Below, in pieces: positions 8,791 to 18,652 of a DNA stretch of 64,000 nucleotides. A model generated the notes under the pieces. That model saw only the letters and a list, made by a program, of their open reading frames with translations. It made no database searches and had not been told where the DNA came from. A program made the translations under genes and the position numbers. How positions within the stretch are numbered: position 1 is the stretch's first letter; each line of letters opens with the position of its first letter. The stretch comes from Chlorobaculum tepidum TLS (GTDB lineage: Bacteria > Bacteroidota > Chlorobiia > Chlorobiales > Chlorobiaceae), in contig NC_002932.3 of NCBI RefSeq assembly GCF_000006985.1, forward strand, positions 705,501 to 769,500, in the 5' to 3' direction.

Positions 8791-10365
8791 ATGGGAATAG
8801 TCATAAATCTGTTTCTCATTATTGCGGCATCCATAGTCTTTTTTGTGGTCGGTTTTTACATCGGTCGATTCTTTCTGGAGCGCATCGGTACCACCAAGGT
8901 ACTCGAAGCTGAAGAACGTGCCGTGCAGGTCATCCAGGAGGCTCAGAAAGAGGCCAATGACTACAAGGAACTCAAGGTCAACGAGGTGAACCAGGAGTGG
9001 AAGAAGCGCAAGCGTGAGTTTGACAGCGAAGTAACCATCAAAAACAACAAGTTTGCCCAGCTGCAGAAGCAGATTCGCCAGAAAGAGGTGACTCTGGCTA
9101 ATCAGATGCGGGACATCAAGGAAACTGAAAAGAAGCTTCAGGAGCAGAGAGAGGAGCTGAAGCATCAGACTCAGAACGTACAGAATCGATCCGCGGAGCT
9201 TGAAAAGACCATTTTAGAGCAGAACCAGCGGCTGGAGAGTATCTCGAACCTGACCGCCGAAGAGGCTCGTCAGATGCTCATCGACAACATGATCGCCAAG
9301 GCCAGGGAAGAGGCGGCCGAAACCGTTCACCAGATTCACGAAGAGGCCACGCAGAAGGCCGACCGGATCGCCGAAAAGATCATGCTGACCGCTATCCAGC
9401 GTATCTCTTTCGAGCAGGCGACCGAGAGTGCCCTGTCGGTGGTACATATCCAGAGCGACGAGTTGAAGGGGCGTATCATCGGACGCGAGGGACGCAACAT
9501 CAAGGCGTTCGAGAATGCAACCGGCGTGGATATTATCGTCGATGACACTCCCGAGGTGGTCATTCTCTCCTGCTTCGATCCGCTCCGCCGCGAGATGGCC
9601 AAGCTGACTTTGCAAAAGCTGCTTGTTGACGGCATTATCCATCCGGTGGCGATCGAAAAGGCCTACCAGGACGCTAAGAAAGAGATCGAGGATGTCATCA
9701 TGTCTTCCGGCGAAGAGGCGATTTCGTCGCTTCAGATTCCCGACATGCCAGCAGAAATCGTCAACCTGATCGGTAAGATGCGTTTCCATACGGTTTACGG
9801 TCAAAACCTCTTGCAGCACAGTCGCGAGGTTGCTATGCTGGCGGGTTTGATGGCCGCCGAACTGAAGCTCGACGCCAAGCAGGCTAAGCGCGCCGGCCTC
9901 TTGCACGACATCGGTCTGGTGCTGCCTGAGACCGAAATGCCGCATGCGCTGGCGGGCATGGAGTTTCTCAAGAAATTCAATATGTCGCCGGTGGTGCTCA
10001 ACGCCATTGGCGCTCATCACGGAGAGGTCGAGAAGGCGTCGCCCATTGCTGACCTGGTCGATGCGGCTAACATTGTGTCACTGTCGAGGCCCGGCGCGCG
10101 CGGCGCGGTTACGGCCGAGGGTAACGTCAAGCGTCTCGAAAGCCTCGAAGAGATCGCCAGGACCTTCCCCGGCGTGATCAAGACCTACGCTCTGCAGGCG
10201 GGCCGCGAGATCAGGGTGATCGTCGAAGGCGACAATGTTAGCGACTCTCAGGCCGATGTGCTCGCCCACGACATTGCCAGCAAGATCGAGTCGGAGGCGC
10301 AATACCCCGGCCAGATCAAGGTGACCATTTTGCGCGAAAAACGCTCGGTCGCCTTTGCAAAGTAA
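8791..10365 (+). CDS. rny: Ribonuclease Y
   Basis: Membrane-anchored endoribonuclease starting mRNA decay. At 524 residues it has the standard layout: an N-terminal membrane helix (about 4-26), a long charged coiled coil (about 35-200), a KH RNA-binding domain with GRIIGREG from residue 227, and an HD phosphohydrolase domain whose catalytic HD is at 372-373 (LLHDIGL). AGGAGG just before the ATG at 8791 is a strong ribosome-binding site. A bidirectional terminator follows. Confidence 0.97.
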   Translation: MGIVINLFLIIAASIVFFVVGFYIGRFFLERIGTTKVLEAEERAVQVIQEAQKEANDYKELKVNEVNQEWKKRKREFDSEVTIKNNKFAQLQKQIRQKEVTLANQMRDIKETEKKLQEQREELKHQTQNVQNRSAELEKTILEQNQRLESISNLTAEEARQMLIDNMIAKAREEAAETVHQIHEEATQKADRIAEKIMLTAIQRISFEQATESALSVVHIQSDELKGRIIGREGRNIKAFENATGVDIIVDDTPEVVILSCFDPLRREMAKLTLQKLLVDGIIHPVAIEKAYQDAKKEIEDVIMSSGEEAISSLQIPDMPAEIVNLIGKMRFHTVYGQNLLQHSREVAMLAGLMAAELKLDAKQAKRAGLLHDIGLVLPETEMPHALAGMEFLKKFNMSPVVLNAIGAHHGEVEKASPIADLVDAANIVSLSRPGARGAVTAEGNVKRLESLEEIARTFPGVIKTYALQAGREIRVIVEGDNVSDSQADVLAHDIASKIESEAQYPGQIKVTILREKRSVAFAK

Positions 10366-10384
10366 AAAATCTGACTGATCGAAT

Positions 10385-10424
10385 AAAAAAGGCTGCTTCG
10401 GGAAAATACTGGGCAGCCTTTTTT
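10385..10424. terminator. Bidirectional terminator between rny and hisB
   Basis: AAAAAAGGCTGC (10385-10396) pairs with GCAGCCTTTTTT (10413-10424). The A and T runs let it act on both strands, and both neighbours converge on it. Confidence 0.9.
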
Positions 10425-10445
10425 ATTTGTGTTGTACTTCTTATC

Positions 10446-11048
10446 TCAGATTGCCCCTTTGGTCGATTTGATTTCTGTGCTTTCGACCTTCACTGCCTGC
10501 TTCATCGCGTAGGCCAGCGACTTAAAGAGCGCCTCGATCATATGGTGCGTATTCCGGCCCTCCAGAACCGCGAGGTGCAGGTTTGCGTTCATCGTTCGCG
10601 AGAGCGACACAAAGAAGTGCTCTACCATCTCGGTTGAAAGCCCCTGGATCACCGGGCGCTGAAATTCTGCCCTGAAGACGCAATAGCTACGCCCACCGAG
10701 GTCGATCGAGCACTGTGCCAGCGCTTCGTCCATCGGGATGATCGCCCAGCCGTAGCGTCCGATACCTTTTTTGTCGCCAAGCGCGTCCACGATGGCTTTG
10801 CCGAGCACCAGCGCTACATCTTCTACGGTGTGGTGGTCGTCAACTTCCAGATCGCCGCTGCACCGTAACTGCACGTCGATGCCGGAGTGGCGGCTGAAGT
10901 TGGTGAGCATGTGATCGAGAAAAACCACGCCGGTCTCGATGGCCGACGTTCCTGAACCGTCGAGATTGACGGTGGCGGAAATGTCCGTTTCAGCAGTTTT
11001 GCGGCTGTGAGATGCGATGCGCTGGGTCATGGGTGTTGATTCTGACAT
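10446..11048 (-). CDS. hisB: Imidazoleglycerol-phosphate dehydratase
   Basis: Sixth step of histidine biosynthesis, a manganese-dependent dehydration. At 200 residues it is the monofunctional form. Both metal-binding histidine motifs are present: DHHTVEDV in the first half and [10 protein letters not shown] near the C-terminus. The start chosen is the ATG of [10 protein letters not shown]; the open frame extends further upstream but that part overlaps the DUF2905 gene and has no conserved character. No other his genes adjoin, so the histidine pathway is scattered in this genome. Confidence 0.95.
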   Translation of the reverse strand: MSESTPMTQRIASHSRKTAETDISATVNLDGSGTSAIETGVVFLDHMLTNFSRHSGIDVQLRCSGDLEVDDHHTVEDVALVLGKAIVDALGDKKGIGRYGWAIIPMDEALAQCSIDLGGRSYCVFRAEFQRPVIQGLSTEMVEHFFVSLSRTMNANLHLAVLEGRNTHHMIEALFKSLAYAMKQAVKVESTEIKSTKGAI

Positions 11049-11056
11049 GAATGATG

Positions 11057-11308
11057 CTATCTGAAAAATTTGTTGATAAGGCCAATGACGAGGCTCAGGA
11101 TGATTGACAGGACGATGGAGCTTCCGAGCGGAAAATAGAGCCGGAAATTCTCTTTTTCGATATGAATGTCGAACGGCAGGTGGCCGAACCATCCCAACCA
11201 TCCATTTCCGCCCGATTTCTGAACAAGCATGATAAGCAAACCGAGTGCAGCGATCGATGCGCCAAGCAAAATGAGCATTTTGCCAATTCCTGAAAACGGG
11301 TCTTGCAT
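11057..11308 (-). CDS. DUF2905 family small membrane protein
   Basis: An 83-residue protein with two membrane helices (about 9-29 and 60-80), separated by a short loop with [10 protein letters not shown] and FPLGSSI, the sequence pattern of DUF2905. Function unknown. It lies just upstream of hisB on the same strand, with an 8-base gap, so the two are probably co-transcribed. Confidence 0.8.
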   Translation of the reverse strand: MQDPFSGIGKMLILLGASIAALGLLIMLVQKSGGNGWLGWFGHLPFDIHIEKENFRLYFPLGSSIVLSIILSLVIGLINKFFR

Positions 11309-11387
11309 ATTGTGAAAAAGTTGCTAAATTAAGGGCACATTATTGAAAGATACGATAGTTAGCGGAAATTTCATCAGATAGCTGGAC

Positions 11388-11768
11388 ATGCTCAACAGTT
11401 TTGTCGTCATTTTTGCCTTGCTTGCAGCACTTCTGCTGATCGTATCAGTGCTGTTGCAAAGCCCCAAAGCTGGCAGTGGTCTGACTGGAGGTATTTCGAG
11501 CCTCGGCACCGTGCAGACTCTCGGCGTCAGGCGTACCGGTGATTTTCTGAGCAAGACTTCGGCGATTCTGGCTGGTCTGGTTATGGTTCTTTGCTTCATT
11601 GCTCAGTTCACGCTTCCTGCCCGTCATCAGGAGGGCACAGGCAGCAGCATCCTGCAGAAGAGCGCTCCAGCATCGCTTCCGGTTAACAATCTTCCGCAGT
11701 CGCTTCCGACTGGCAATATTCAGCCTGCGGCGGCTCCAGCAGAACAACCGGCAGCACCGGCAAAATAA
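11388..11768 (+). CDS. secG: Preprotein translocase subunit SecG
   Basis: A 126-residue accessory subunit of the SecYEG export channel. Two membrane helices (about 3-22 and 56-76) flank the conserved cytoplasmic loop ([14 protein letters not shown]). The C-terminal 45 residues are a low-complexity Ala/Pro/Gln tail, longer than in Escherichia coli SecG. A tRNA-Lys gene follows directly, and secG-tRNA pairs are common in bacteria. Confidence 0.92.
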   Translation: MLNSFVVIFALLAALLLIVSVLLQSPKAGSGLTGGISSLGTVQTLGVRRTGDFLSKTSAILAGLVMVLCFIAQFTLPARHQEGTGSSILQKSAPASLPVNNLPQSLPTGNIQPAAAPAEQPAAPAK

Positions 11769-11773
11769 GATTT

Positions 11774-11849
11774 GCACTCGTAGCTCAGTTGGTAGAGCAA
11801 CTGACTCTTAATCAGTGGGTCCAAGGTTCGAGTCCTTGCGAGTGCACCA
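11774..11849 (+). tRNA. tRNA-Lys (anticodon CTT)
   Basis: Acceptor GCACTCG pairs with CGAGTGC. Anticodon stem ACTGA/TCAGT carries loop CTCTTAA, anticodon CTT. CCA is encoded (11847-11849). Confidence 0.96.
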
Positions 11850-11857
11850 GAGAGAGA

Positions 11858-11890
11858 AAGCCTTACAGAACGTTACTGTAAGGCTTTTTT
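11858..11890 (+). terminator. Terminator of secG-tRNA-Lys
   Basis: AAGCCTTACAG (11858-11868) pairs perfectly with CTGTAAGGCTT (11876-11886), and the T-run continues to 11890. Confidence 0.9.
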
Positions 11891-12076
11891 GTTTTATCTA
11901 TGTTTCGGTAAATAATGCATAGGCAGATTACCGGTGGATACGTTCAGAGCGCTCTCTTGCGCCTTCGGGAGAACGACATTCTTTTGGCTCGGAAATATGT
12001 CGTACTAAAAGCACTGACTCGTATTACGGTTGTTCCACTGCGAATGACAATGGTTGATGGTGTTCAGATAATTCGC

Positions 12077-12733
12077 TTACCACTCTGCCGAGTGCAGCCC
12101 GACGATCTCCTTGTACGCAATTGCGGTGGCGCAGGCTGTTACCGGAGCCGAAACCAGCAGGCCGACGCCGAGGGCGAGCGCGCCCAGCACATTGACAAGG
12201 AACAGCACAACCGCGAAGACGAAAAAGGCGAACCAGTTTTTCGTGATGATCTTGCGGCTCGTCTCCATTGCCTGCCAGAACTCCATGCCGTGGTCGATGA
12301 TGAGGAATGTGGCCAGCATGTAGCCGATGGCGAGATAAATGCCCGGCAGGATGAGCAGCACCAGCCCGACGGCTACGAGGATGCCGCTTGCCAGCCCGGC
12401 GAGGAAGAGTGGCAAGAAATAGTTGAATCCCTTGAAAAAGTCGCTGAACTGAAGCTCCTGGCCGGTCATGATTCTGAACGCCGCGATGGTGTATCCGGCG
12501 TAAAGCGGCGCGGCTATGGCTGAAAAGAGTAGCGAGCCGAATGCGGCCATTTTCGAACTCACGATCGAGGCCGCAAAGCAGATGAGTGTGAAGCCGATGA
12601 ACTCGCCAATGTTCCCCTTGAACATCTCCCACCCCTTCCGCACATAATCGGAAGTGTTGACCTGATAGCCATCCTCGATGAGCTTGTCAAAAAGCGCGGG
12701 GTCGACTTTTTGTCCGAAATCAAACGGTGCCAT
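12077..12733 (-). CDS. Integral membrane protein, unknown function
   Basis: A 218-residue protein with a soluble N-terminus of about 45 residues and roughly five membrane helices rich in Gly, Ala and Leu. It resembles the loosely defined family of DUF975-like bacterial membrane proteins, sometimes mislabelled as beta-carotene monooxygenase. No catalytic motif is visible. It stands alone between tRNA-Lys and the divergent lptF-type gene. Confidence 0.7.
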   Translation of the reverse strand: MAPFDFGQKVDPALFDKLIEDGYQVNTSDYVRKGWEMFKGNIGEFIGFTLICFAASIVSSKMAAFGSLLFSAIAAPLYAGYTIAAFRIMTGQELQFSDFFKGFNYFLPLFLAGLASGILVAVGLVLLILPGIYLAIGYMLATFLIIDHGMEFWQAMETSRKIITKNWFAFFVFAVVLFLVNVLGALALGVGLLVSAPVTACATAIAYKEIVGLHSAEW

Positions 12734-13002
12734 GATTTTTCTCCTGTTTTTTTCTTCACTTCTGCCGATGGTCGCAATCAGGAAAAACAGCCTCTCCTTT
12801 CCGATCCACCGTTACAGAGCGCAAGGCTATGTTCTTTTGGACGTAATTTACTCAAGCCTTGTCAGAGCGCAAAGTGTCATTCCGTATTCCGGCGGGGCGG
12901 CTCTCGGCAGCCACTATTGCAGAAACTGCGTTCCGCTGTATATTGTGAGCGGTCTGCGTTCCTGAACGGGGGATGCGGCTGAAAAAGGTTAACAGACATG
13001 TC

Positions 13003-14331
13003 ATGAAAATTTTTGATCGATACATTCTCAAGGAGCATCTCGGCACCTTCTTTTTCGCGTTTGTAACGATCATGTTTGTGTTCATTCTCACCTTTCTTAC
13101 TCAGTTTCTTGAACGCCTGATAGGCAAGGGGCTCGATTTCAGAATCATACTCGAAGTGGTGGCGTTGCAGTCGGCCTGGATGGTTGGACTGGCGGTGCCG
13201 ATGGCGGTGCTGGTTTCGACAGTCATGGCCTTCAGTTCCCTGACCAACAGCTCGGAGCTGACGGTGATGCGCGCTGGCGGCATCTCGATCTATAGGCTTG
13301 TTGCGCCGGTGCTGCTCGCCGCGCTTGCCTTGTCGCTTATGATGGAGCGCTTCAACAACGTGCTGATGCCCGAGGCCAACTACAAGGCCAATGCCCTGTT
13401 TGCCGACATCACCCGCATGAAGCCCGGTCTCGGCATCGACAAGAACGCTTTTTCCGATGTGATTCAGGGTTACTCCATTATGGTGCGGGATATTGACAAC
13501 GAAACCGGAGAGCTTCGTGACATCGTGCTCTACGATCGCGGACGGCCGGATGTTCGCACCGTGATCATGGCGGCAAGGGGGCGTATCCAGTTTTCGCAGG
13601 ATTACAGTCATCTCGTGCTGACCCTCGAAGATGGTCAGATTCACGAGCTCTCTCTGCCGGCGATGGATAGGTATCGCAAGATGGTTTTCGCCAGGAACCG
13701 TTATGTTTTCGATGCGACCGGATATGGCTTCGAGCGCACTGATGACGGCAAGCGACGCCGGGGCAGCAAGGAGCTTTCAGCTGCCGAACTGCTGTCGATG
13801 GCCAGAGAGTTTCGCATGAAAGACCGCATGGCCGAGAGTTCGATCGACAAGGGAATCGCCGGGTTGAGAGCGGAGATTGAGTCGATTCGCAAGCGGAGCA
13901 GCACTTCTCCAGCATCCTCGCCAGCGCTGCTGCCGCCCGCGGTGACCGGACGCGCCATCGAATTGGTCGATACGATGATCGACAATGCAACGGAGCGCAT
14001 CGGGCAGATGCGGGAAAACCGTGAGTCGTTCTACAATTACATGATCGAGTATCACAAGAAATATTCGCTCGCCTTTGCCTGCGTGGTGTTCGCCATGATC
14101 GGCGCGCCGCTTGGCGTCATGGCGCGGCACGGCGGATTCGGTGCGGGCGCGGCGCTGTCGCTTTTCTTTTTCGTGCTCTACTGGGTACTGTTGATTGGCG
14201 GTGAGAAGATCGCCGAACGAGGCCTGCTGTTACCAGCTATCTCGGTCTGGCTGCCCAATGTCGTACTGGCCGTTACCGGTCTGTTCATGATATACCGCCT
14301 GAGCAGCTCGGCCAGCGGATCAGGCCGGTAA
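13003..14331 (+). CDS. LptF/LptG family permease (lipopolysaccharide export)
   Basis: Inner-membrane half of the LptB2FG transporter that pulls lipopolysaccharide toward the outer membrane. About 442 residues: three N-terminal helices, a large periplasmic beta-rich domain (about 130-260), then three C-terminal helices containing the family pattern FACVVFAMIGAPLGVMARHGG. KIFDRYILKEHLGTF at the start is typical, so the ATG at 13003 is preferred over 12973. The middle portion (about 260-330) has a charged, Ser/Pro-rich insertion. Its LptG partner and lptB are not adjacent. Confidence 0.88.
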   Translation: MKIFDRYILKEHLGTFFFAFVTIMFVFILTFLTQFLERLIGKGLDFRIILEVVALQSAWMVGLAVPMAVLVSTVMAFSSLTNSSELTVMRAGGISIYRLVAPVLLAALALSLMMERFNNVLMPEANYKANALFADITRMKPGLGIDKNAFSDVIQGYSIMVRDIDNETGELRDIVLYDRGRPDVRTVIMAARGRIQFSQDYSHLVLTLEDGQIHELSLPAMDRYRKMVFARNRYVFDATGYGFERTDDGKRRRGSKELSAAELLSMAREFRMKDRMAESSIDKGIAGLRAEIESIRKRSSTSPASSPALLPPAVTGRAIELVDTMIDNATERIGQMRENRESFYNYMIEYHKKYSLAFACVVFAMIGAPLGVMARHGGFGAGAALSLFFFVLYWVLLIGGEKIAERGLLLPAISVWLPNVVLAVTGLFMIYRLSSSASGSGR

Positions 14332-14680
14332 ATTGAGCCATGCACCGTTCGGCTTGCCTGCTTGACGTGGAGTTCAGTCCATAATTGCGAGGTGAAAAGA
14401 TTCAGGTCGTTGCCAGACTCCGTGACCGGTCGTTGCCAAAATTTTTTCTTTGTTTTTTAACTCTGATTCTTGCGACAAAGAGAATAAAAAAAATATATTA
14501 CCGTATGATTAAAGTTAAGAAGCATGTGATTTAAGTATTAGGTTTCGGATTAATGCCCGACATTCCAGACCCTGTCAAATCTCCATCCGTCCTCTTTGTT
14601 TCTCTATCTTTCGCTGTTCCCGCATCTCTCATAGTTTGTCAGTTGCCCCTTGTTTTTCATCCATCATTAGGATCAATTTC
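14332..14680. other. Intergenic region, AT-rich in the middle
   Basis: No gene seen. Bases about 14,470-14,540 are markedly AT-rich compared with the flanking genes and probably hold the promoter of the TauE/SafE gene. No clear hairpin or repeat. Confidence 0.5.
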
Positions 14681-15517
14681 ATGAATAATCTCGAATTGTC
14701 ACTGATTGTTGGCGTCGGGGCCCTGTTCGCAGGAATGCTCGGCTCGCTGACAGGACTCGGCGGCGGAGTAGTTATCGTGCCGTTGCTCACACTCGGACTC
14801 GGCATCGATCTGCGCTATGCTGTCGGAACTTCGCTGGTCGCTGTCATCGCGACGTCATCTGGCGCTGCTGCAGCCTATGTCAAGGAGGGTTTTTCGAATA
14901 TTCGCATCGGCTTGTTCCTCGAAGTGGCCACCACCGTCGGCGCCCTTGTCGGCGCATTTCTTGCCGGTATGCTTGCGACCAATATCATCGCTATCATTTT
15001 CGGTCTCGTGCTGCTCTATTCGGCATACCTGTCAACCAAGGCTAAAGAGGATCACTCCGATGATGTCAACCCCGATCCGCTGGCGATAAAGTTCAAACTC
15101 AACAGCAGCTATCCCACCGAAGAAGGCGTCAAGCACTACAGCGTACACAACGTCGGTGCAGGCTTCGGCCTGATGTGGCTTGCGGGCATTCTCTCCGGTC
15201 TGCTTGGCATCGGCTCGGGCGCGGTCAAGGTGCTCGCGATGGATCACGCCATGCGTCTGCCGTTCAAGGTTTCGGCCACAACCAGCAACTTCATGATCGG
15301 CGTGACCGCTGCCGCCAGCGCCGGCGTCTATTTTCAGCGCGGCTATATCAATGCGGGGCTGACTTTTCCAGTCATGCTTGGTATTCTTGCCGGTTCGTTT
15401 ATCGGTGCAAAGCTTTTGATGGTCGCCAAAACGAAGTGGCTGCGGCTGATTTTCGGTGTGGTGATTTTTGCGCTCGGTCTCGAGATGATTTTCAACGGCA
15501 TAACCGGGAGGATCTGA
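14681..15517 (+). CDS. TauE/SafE family sulfite/anion exporter
   Basis: A 278-residue membrane transporter of the TauE/SafE (DUF81) family, which exports sulfite, sulfoacetate or related anions. About eight membrane helices fall in two halves, each with a Gly-rich family motif: GSLTGLGGGVVIVPLL near the N-terminus and LLGIGSGAVKVLAM near residue 180. The ATG at 14681 begins the first helix and follows GGATCAATTTC. The next gene encodes DUF1634, a known partner of this exporter type. In a sulfur oxidiser, sulfite export is plausible but unproven. Confidence 0.88.
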   Translation: MNNLELSLIVGVGALFAGMLGSLTGLGGGVVIVPLLTLGLGIDLRYAVGTSLVAVIATSSGAAAAYVKEGFSNIRIGLFLEVATTVGALVGAFLAGMLATNIIAIIFGLVLLYSAYLSTKAKEDHSDDVNPDPLAIKFKLNSSYPTEEGVKHYSVHNVGAGFGLMWLAGILSGLLGIGSGAVKVLAMDHAMRLPFKVSATTSNFMIGVTAAASAGVYFQRGYINAGLTFPVMLGILAGSFIGAKLLMVAKTKWLRLIFGVVIFALGLEMIFNGITGRI

Positions 15518-15519
15518 CG

Positions 15520-15912
15520 ATGAACGCACACCACAAACCTGAAATGAACGACCTTCGCATGACGGGCATTATCGGCAATCTTCTGCGTTTCGGCGTGCTG
15601 CTTGCCGCGTCGATCGTCCTGGTCGGCGGCATTCTTTTCCTCGTCCACCACGGCGGCGAGCTGCCGGAATATCATATTTTTCGCGGCTCTTCGTCGCCAT
15701 TGCGCACCGTGCCGGGAGTCATTCACGGCCTGATGGCTTTCCAGAAGCGAGCCATCATACAGCTCGGCTTGCTCCTGCTCATCCTGACGCCGGTTGTGAA
15801 CGTGCTGTTTACCATTTTCGCTTTCTGGGTGGAAAAGGACAAGCTCTATGTGGGCGTTGCGTCGCTTGTGTTCATGTTCCTGCTTTTCAGCCTCGTCGGC
15901 GGCAAGTTCTGA
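15520..15912 (+). CDS. DUF1634 membrane protein paired with the TauE/SafE exporter
   Basis: A 130-residue protein with three membrane helices (about 19-42, 77-98 and 106-126). It starts 3 bases after the exporter stop, with GGGAGGA upstream, so the two genes form an operon. DUF1634 proteins are regularly found beside TauE/SafE exporters, suggesting a functional pair; the molecular role is unknown. Confidence 0.82.
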   Translation: MNAHHKPEMNDLRMTGIIGNLLRFGVLLAASIVLVGGILFLVHHGGELPEYHIFRGSSSPLRTVPGVIHGLMAFQKRAIIQLGLLLLILTPVVNVLFTIFAFWVEKDKLYVGVASLVFMFLLFSLVGGKF

Positions 15913-15933
15913 TTCCGCCGCACGCTTGTTTCA

Positions 15934-15953
15934 GGGCCGCCTCGACGCGGCCC
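15934..15953. terminator. GC-rich hairpin between convergent genes
   Basis: GGGCCGC (15934-15940) pairs with GCGGCCC (15947-15953) around CTCGAC, followed by GTTTCATTT. A probable terminator for the DUF1634 gene, though the T-run is short. Confidence 0.55.
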
Positions 15954-15965
15954 GTTTCATTTCCG

Positions 15966-16322
15966 TCAAGCCGAAATCGCTTTTTTCCTGCCATTTTCAT
16001 CGACGCTGACAAAGGTTATCCGGGTGGTGAACACCAGCTCTCTGCTACCGGTGCTGATCTCCTCTCTGGTCACATCCACGGTATATTCCACCGAGGTGGT
16101 GCCGATATGGTTCTTCTTCGACTCGAAGCAGAGAATGGTACCCTGCCGGATGCTTTTTTTGAACTTGATGTTGTCCATGCCGACCGTGACGAAGTTGCAG
16201 CCGGGATAGTCGAGCGTCACGGCGATGTAGCTGACCTCGTCAATCCATTTGAGCAGATTGCCGCCGAACAGGAAACCGTAATGGTTGAGGTGCTCCGGCA
16301 TCACGAGCTTGTATGTTTCCAT
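15966..16322 (-). CDS. Hotdog-fold acyl-CoA thioesterase
   Basis: A 118-residue thioesterase of the YciA/BFIT-like hotdog family that hydrolyses acyl-Co[21 protein letters not shown] is the hallmark active-site helix (N-x-x-G-x-x-x-G-G and D). The following strands ([16 protein letters not shown]) complete the fold. One hotdog domain, so it probably works as an oligomer. The substrate is unknown. Confidence 0.85.
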   Translation of the reverse strand: METYKLVMPEHLNHYGFLFGGNLLKWIDEVSYIAVTLDYPGCNFVTVGMDNIKFKKSIRQGTILCFESKKNHIGTTSVEYTVDVTREEISTGSRELVFTTRITFVSVDENGRKKAISA

Positions 16323-16418
16323 GATTGTTGATTTTGTAAGGTTTTTAGAAAATAAGGGTTATAAGTTCTGTAGGTTCAATGAACGATTTTCGCGACTGGT
16401 TCAACTACATAAAATTCA

Positions 16419-18047
16419 TCATTCTCTTAACGGCTTGACCATGAGCACCTGCTCCCGCTCGATGATGACGTTGCCGGGGGTTTTATGGTCTTTTTTGAGG
16501 TATTTCTTCTGGGTGCAGATGACCGGTACCAGTTCGGAGTGCTTTGCCGATGAATGCCACGCGGCGATTTCGGCGGCGCGTTGAATTTCTGATGTGTGGC
16601 GCATGGTCGCGCCTTTGAGCACGCAGTGCGAGCCTGACGCGCCTCTGGCGTGAAGCCAGAGGTCGTCGGGTTTGGCGAAGCCGAAGGTGAGTTTCTCGTT
16701 GTTCGCGGAATTTCTGCCGATGTAGAGGGTGATTTTGTCGCTGATCGGTATCGTCTTGAACGGTGGCATTTTCTCCTTTTTGTTTTTGCTGTTGCCTGAT
16801 GCTCGTCTGCCGGAGGACGAGCTGGTTTCGAGTGCCTGCTGCAAGCGATCAGTGGACTCGGCTTCGTCGAGTGTGGCGAGTTTCTGGCGGAGATGGTCGA
16901 GTTCTGCGCGGAGTTCGGCGCGGCGGAGCTTTAGCGCCGCGGCTTTTTTGCGGTTTTTCTTCGCCTGCGTAAAGTACCACGCGGCGTTTTCCTGGAGGTT
17001 GAGACCGCGTTTGAGGGGAATCGTCACGTCGGGAGAGCCGGGGGCGAAGAGGTTCGGCACCGTCACCGCGGCGTCCAATGGCTCGATTGCGCCGATGGCT
17101 CCAGTGAGCAGGTGGCCGTATCGTTCGTTGCGCTGCGAAATCTCCTCCGGATCGTGTCCGGCATTCGCTGCGAGTTCCTTTTCAAGCTTGCCGATTTTCG
17201 CCGTCAGCTCCCGGCGCATCGCCACGGCTCGTTCCCGCAAGTGAAGGTGGCGGTACATCTTACGGCTGTAGTGGTTCAGCGCGTCGATGACGCTCTCGAA
17301 GGTCGTCGCCTCGCCCTCCGGTGCTGGCGGGAAGAGCGAGAAGGCAGGTGGCTCGCCGGGATTTTCGATGACGCACGGGGTCGGGGAGGCGAGGTCGTAG
17401 AAGATGGCGACGAACGCCGAGTAGAGCTGTTCAGTCGCATCGCTTTCGGTTATCGCGAGGAGCCGCCGGACGAGCTTGTGGTCGAAGCCTGGTAGCATCG
17501 CGAGCAGTCGCCGGTCGAGTGGCACCGTGCTGTCGCCCTCTTCAAGCTTCCGTCGGAACAGTGCCGGGTCGGAGGCGAGCTGCTCCAGCGCCCGGAAATA
17601 TGGCGTGCCGGCAGTCGTCTCCCCGAACGGCGTATTTTCGAGTTTGCGAGCATCCTTGAAGGCATCGACGATTACGCCGTCGCGCACGAGCAGCATGTTG
17701 GTTTCGGCGCTGAACATTCGTAGCACGAGCGCGTGGCCGTCGTCGAGAGCTAAGCTGATCTGCCGGTCGGCGGGCGAGATCGCCACGCCGGTGACCTGCC
17801 GTTCATAGACCTTGGTCATGATGCTCGCCGTGTTGCGATTCTTGCGGTTTAGTCCCTCGCGAGTGTAGAGCGAGAAGTGCGGCGAGCGCACGGTGACAAT
17901 GAGTTGCAGATGCTCGCCCTCCTGCGTGACGAAGGCGAGCGTGAGTTCGTTTTTCTGCTGCGAATGGATTTCGAAGAGGTAGCCATCCGCAAGCCGGTCG
18001 TGCAGCTCTGCGGCTGCGTGGTAAAGCGTAAAGTAGTTGCGGAGCAT
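16419..18047 (-). CDS. NFACT family protein (RqcH-like)
   Basis: A 542-residue protein of the NFACT family, the bacterial counterpart of Rqc2/NEMF, which binds stalled 50S-peptidyl-tRNA complexes and adds C-terminal alanine tails. Order: NFACT-N (about 1-200), helical and coiled-coil middle (about 250-410), and C-terminal NFACT-R from about 435 with the conserved DLWLHARGASGSHCVL. The start is the ATG of MLRNYFTLYH; the open frame continues upstream but overlaps the divergent deaminase gene on the other strand. Older annotations call such proteins fibronectin-binding. Confidence 0.85.
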   Translation of the reverse strand: MLRNYFTLYHAAAELHDRLADGYLFEIHSQQKNELTLAFVTQEGEHLQLIVTVRSPHFSLYTREGLNRKNRNTASIMTKVYERQVTGVAISPADRQISLALDDGHALVLRMFSAETNMLLVRDGVIVDAFKDARKLENTPFGETTAGTPYFRALEQLASDPALFRRKLEEGDSTVPLDRRLLAMLPGFDHKLVRRLLAITESDATEQLYSAFVAIFYDLASPTPCVIENPGEPPAFSLFPPAPEGEATTFESVIDALNHYSRKMYRHLHLRERAVAMRRELTAKIGKLEKELAANAGHDPEEISQRNERYGHLLTGAIGAIEPLDAAVTVPNLFAPGSPDVTIPLKRGLNLQENAAWYFTQAKKNRKKAAALKLRRAELRAELDHLRQKLATLDEAESTDRLQQALETSSSSGRRASGNSKNKKEKMPPFKTIPISDKITLYIGRNSANNEKLTFGFAKPDDLWLHARGASGSHCVLKGATMRHTSEIQRAAEIAAWHSSAKHSELVPVICTQKKYLKKDHKTPGNVIIEREQVLMVKPLRE

Positions 18048-18116
18048 GGACTTGAATGGTTGCGGAGGCGCTTTCTTTCCTCTATTTTCCTGAAATAATC
18101 TAAACACAAGATAGCA

Positions 18117-18644
18117 ATGCAGGAAGAAAGCAAAAGTGGTTGCTGCTGCGCATCGTCCTCCGGTCAGCACGATAGCGATGGGGCAGAAAAGCGGCTCGGG
18201 TGGCACGAATATTTCATGTGTGTGGCGCACCTCATTTCGCGCCGTGCGACCTGCACTCGGGGCCACGTCGGCGCGGTGATCGTGCGCGACAACAACATCC
18301 TTTCGACCGGTTACAACGGCGCGCCCTCCGGCCTGCCTCACTGCAACGAGACCAACTGCAAAATCTACCGCAGCATCCACCCCGACGGCACGGTCGAGGA
18401 GAATTGCGTCAATACGATCCACGCCGAGATCAACGCCATCGCGCAGGCGGCCAAGCACGGCGTATCGATCAAGGACGCCGACATTTACATCACGGCGAGC
18501 CCCTGCATTCACTGCCTGAAGGTGCTCATCAATGTGGGCATCAAGACGATCTACTACGACAAGCCCTACAAGATCGAGCACATTGCCGAACTGCTGCGCT
18601 TGTCGGGCATCAGGCTGGTGCAGGTCAACGCCGTCAACTGCTGA
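18117..18644 (+). CDS. Deoxycytidylate (dCMP) deaminase
   Basis: A 175-residue zinc deaminase that makes dUMP from dCMP for thymidylate synthesis. The zinc ligands and catalytic acid are visible: HAE at 102-104 and PC..C at 129-133. CNETNCK (76-82) with the downstream histidine matches the second zinc site of ComE-type dCMP deaminases. The first 25 residues are Ser/Cys-rich and non-conserved. ribD follows 8 bases later on the same strand, probably in one transcript. Confidence 0.92.
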   Translation: MQEESKSGCCCASSSGQHDSDGAEKRLGWHEYFMCVAHLISRRATCTRGHVGAVIVRDNNILSTGYNGAPSGLPHCNETNCKIYRSIHPDGTVEENCVNTIHAEINAIAQAAKHGVSIKDADIYITASPCIHCLKVLINVGIKTIYYDKPYKIEHIAELLRLSGIRLVQVNAVNC

Positions 18645-18652
18645 TCGGAAAG

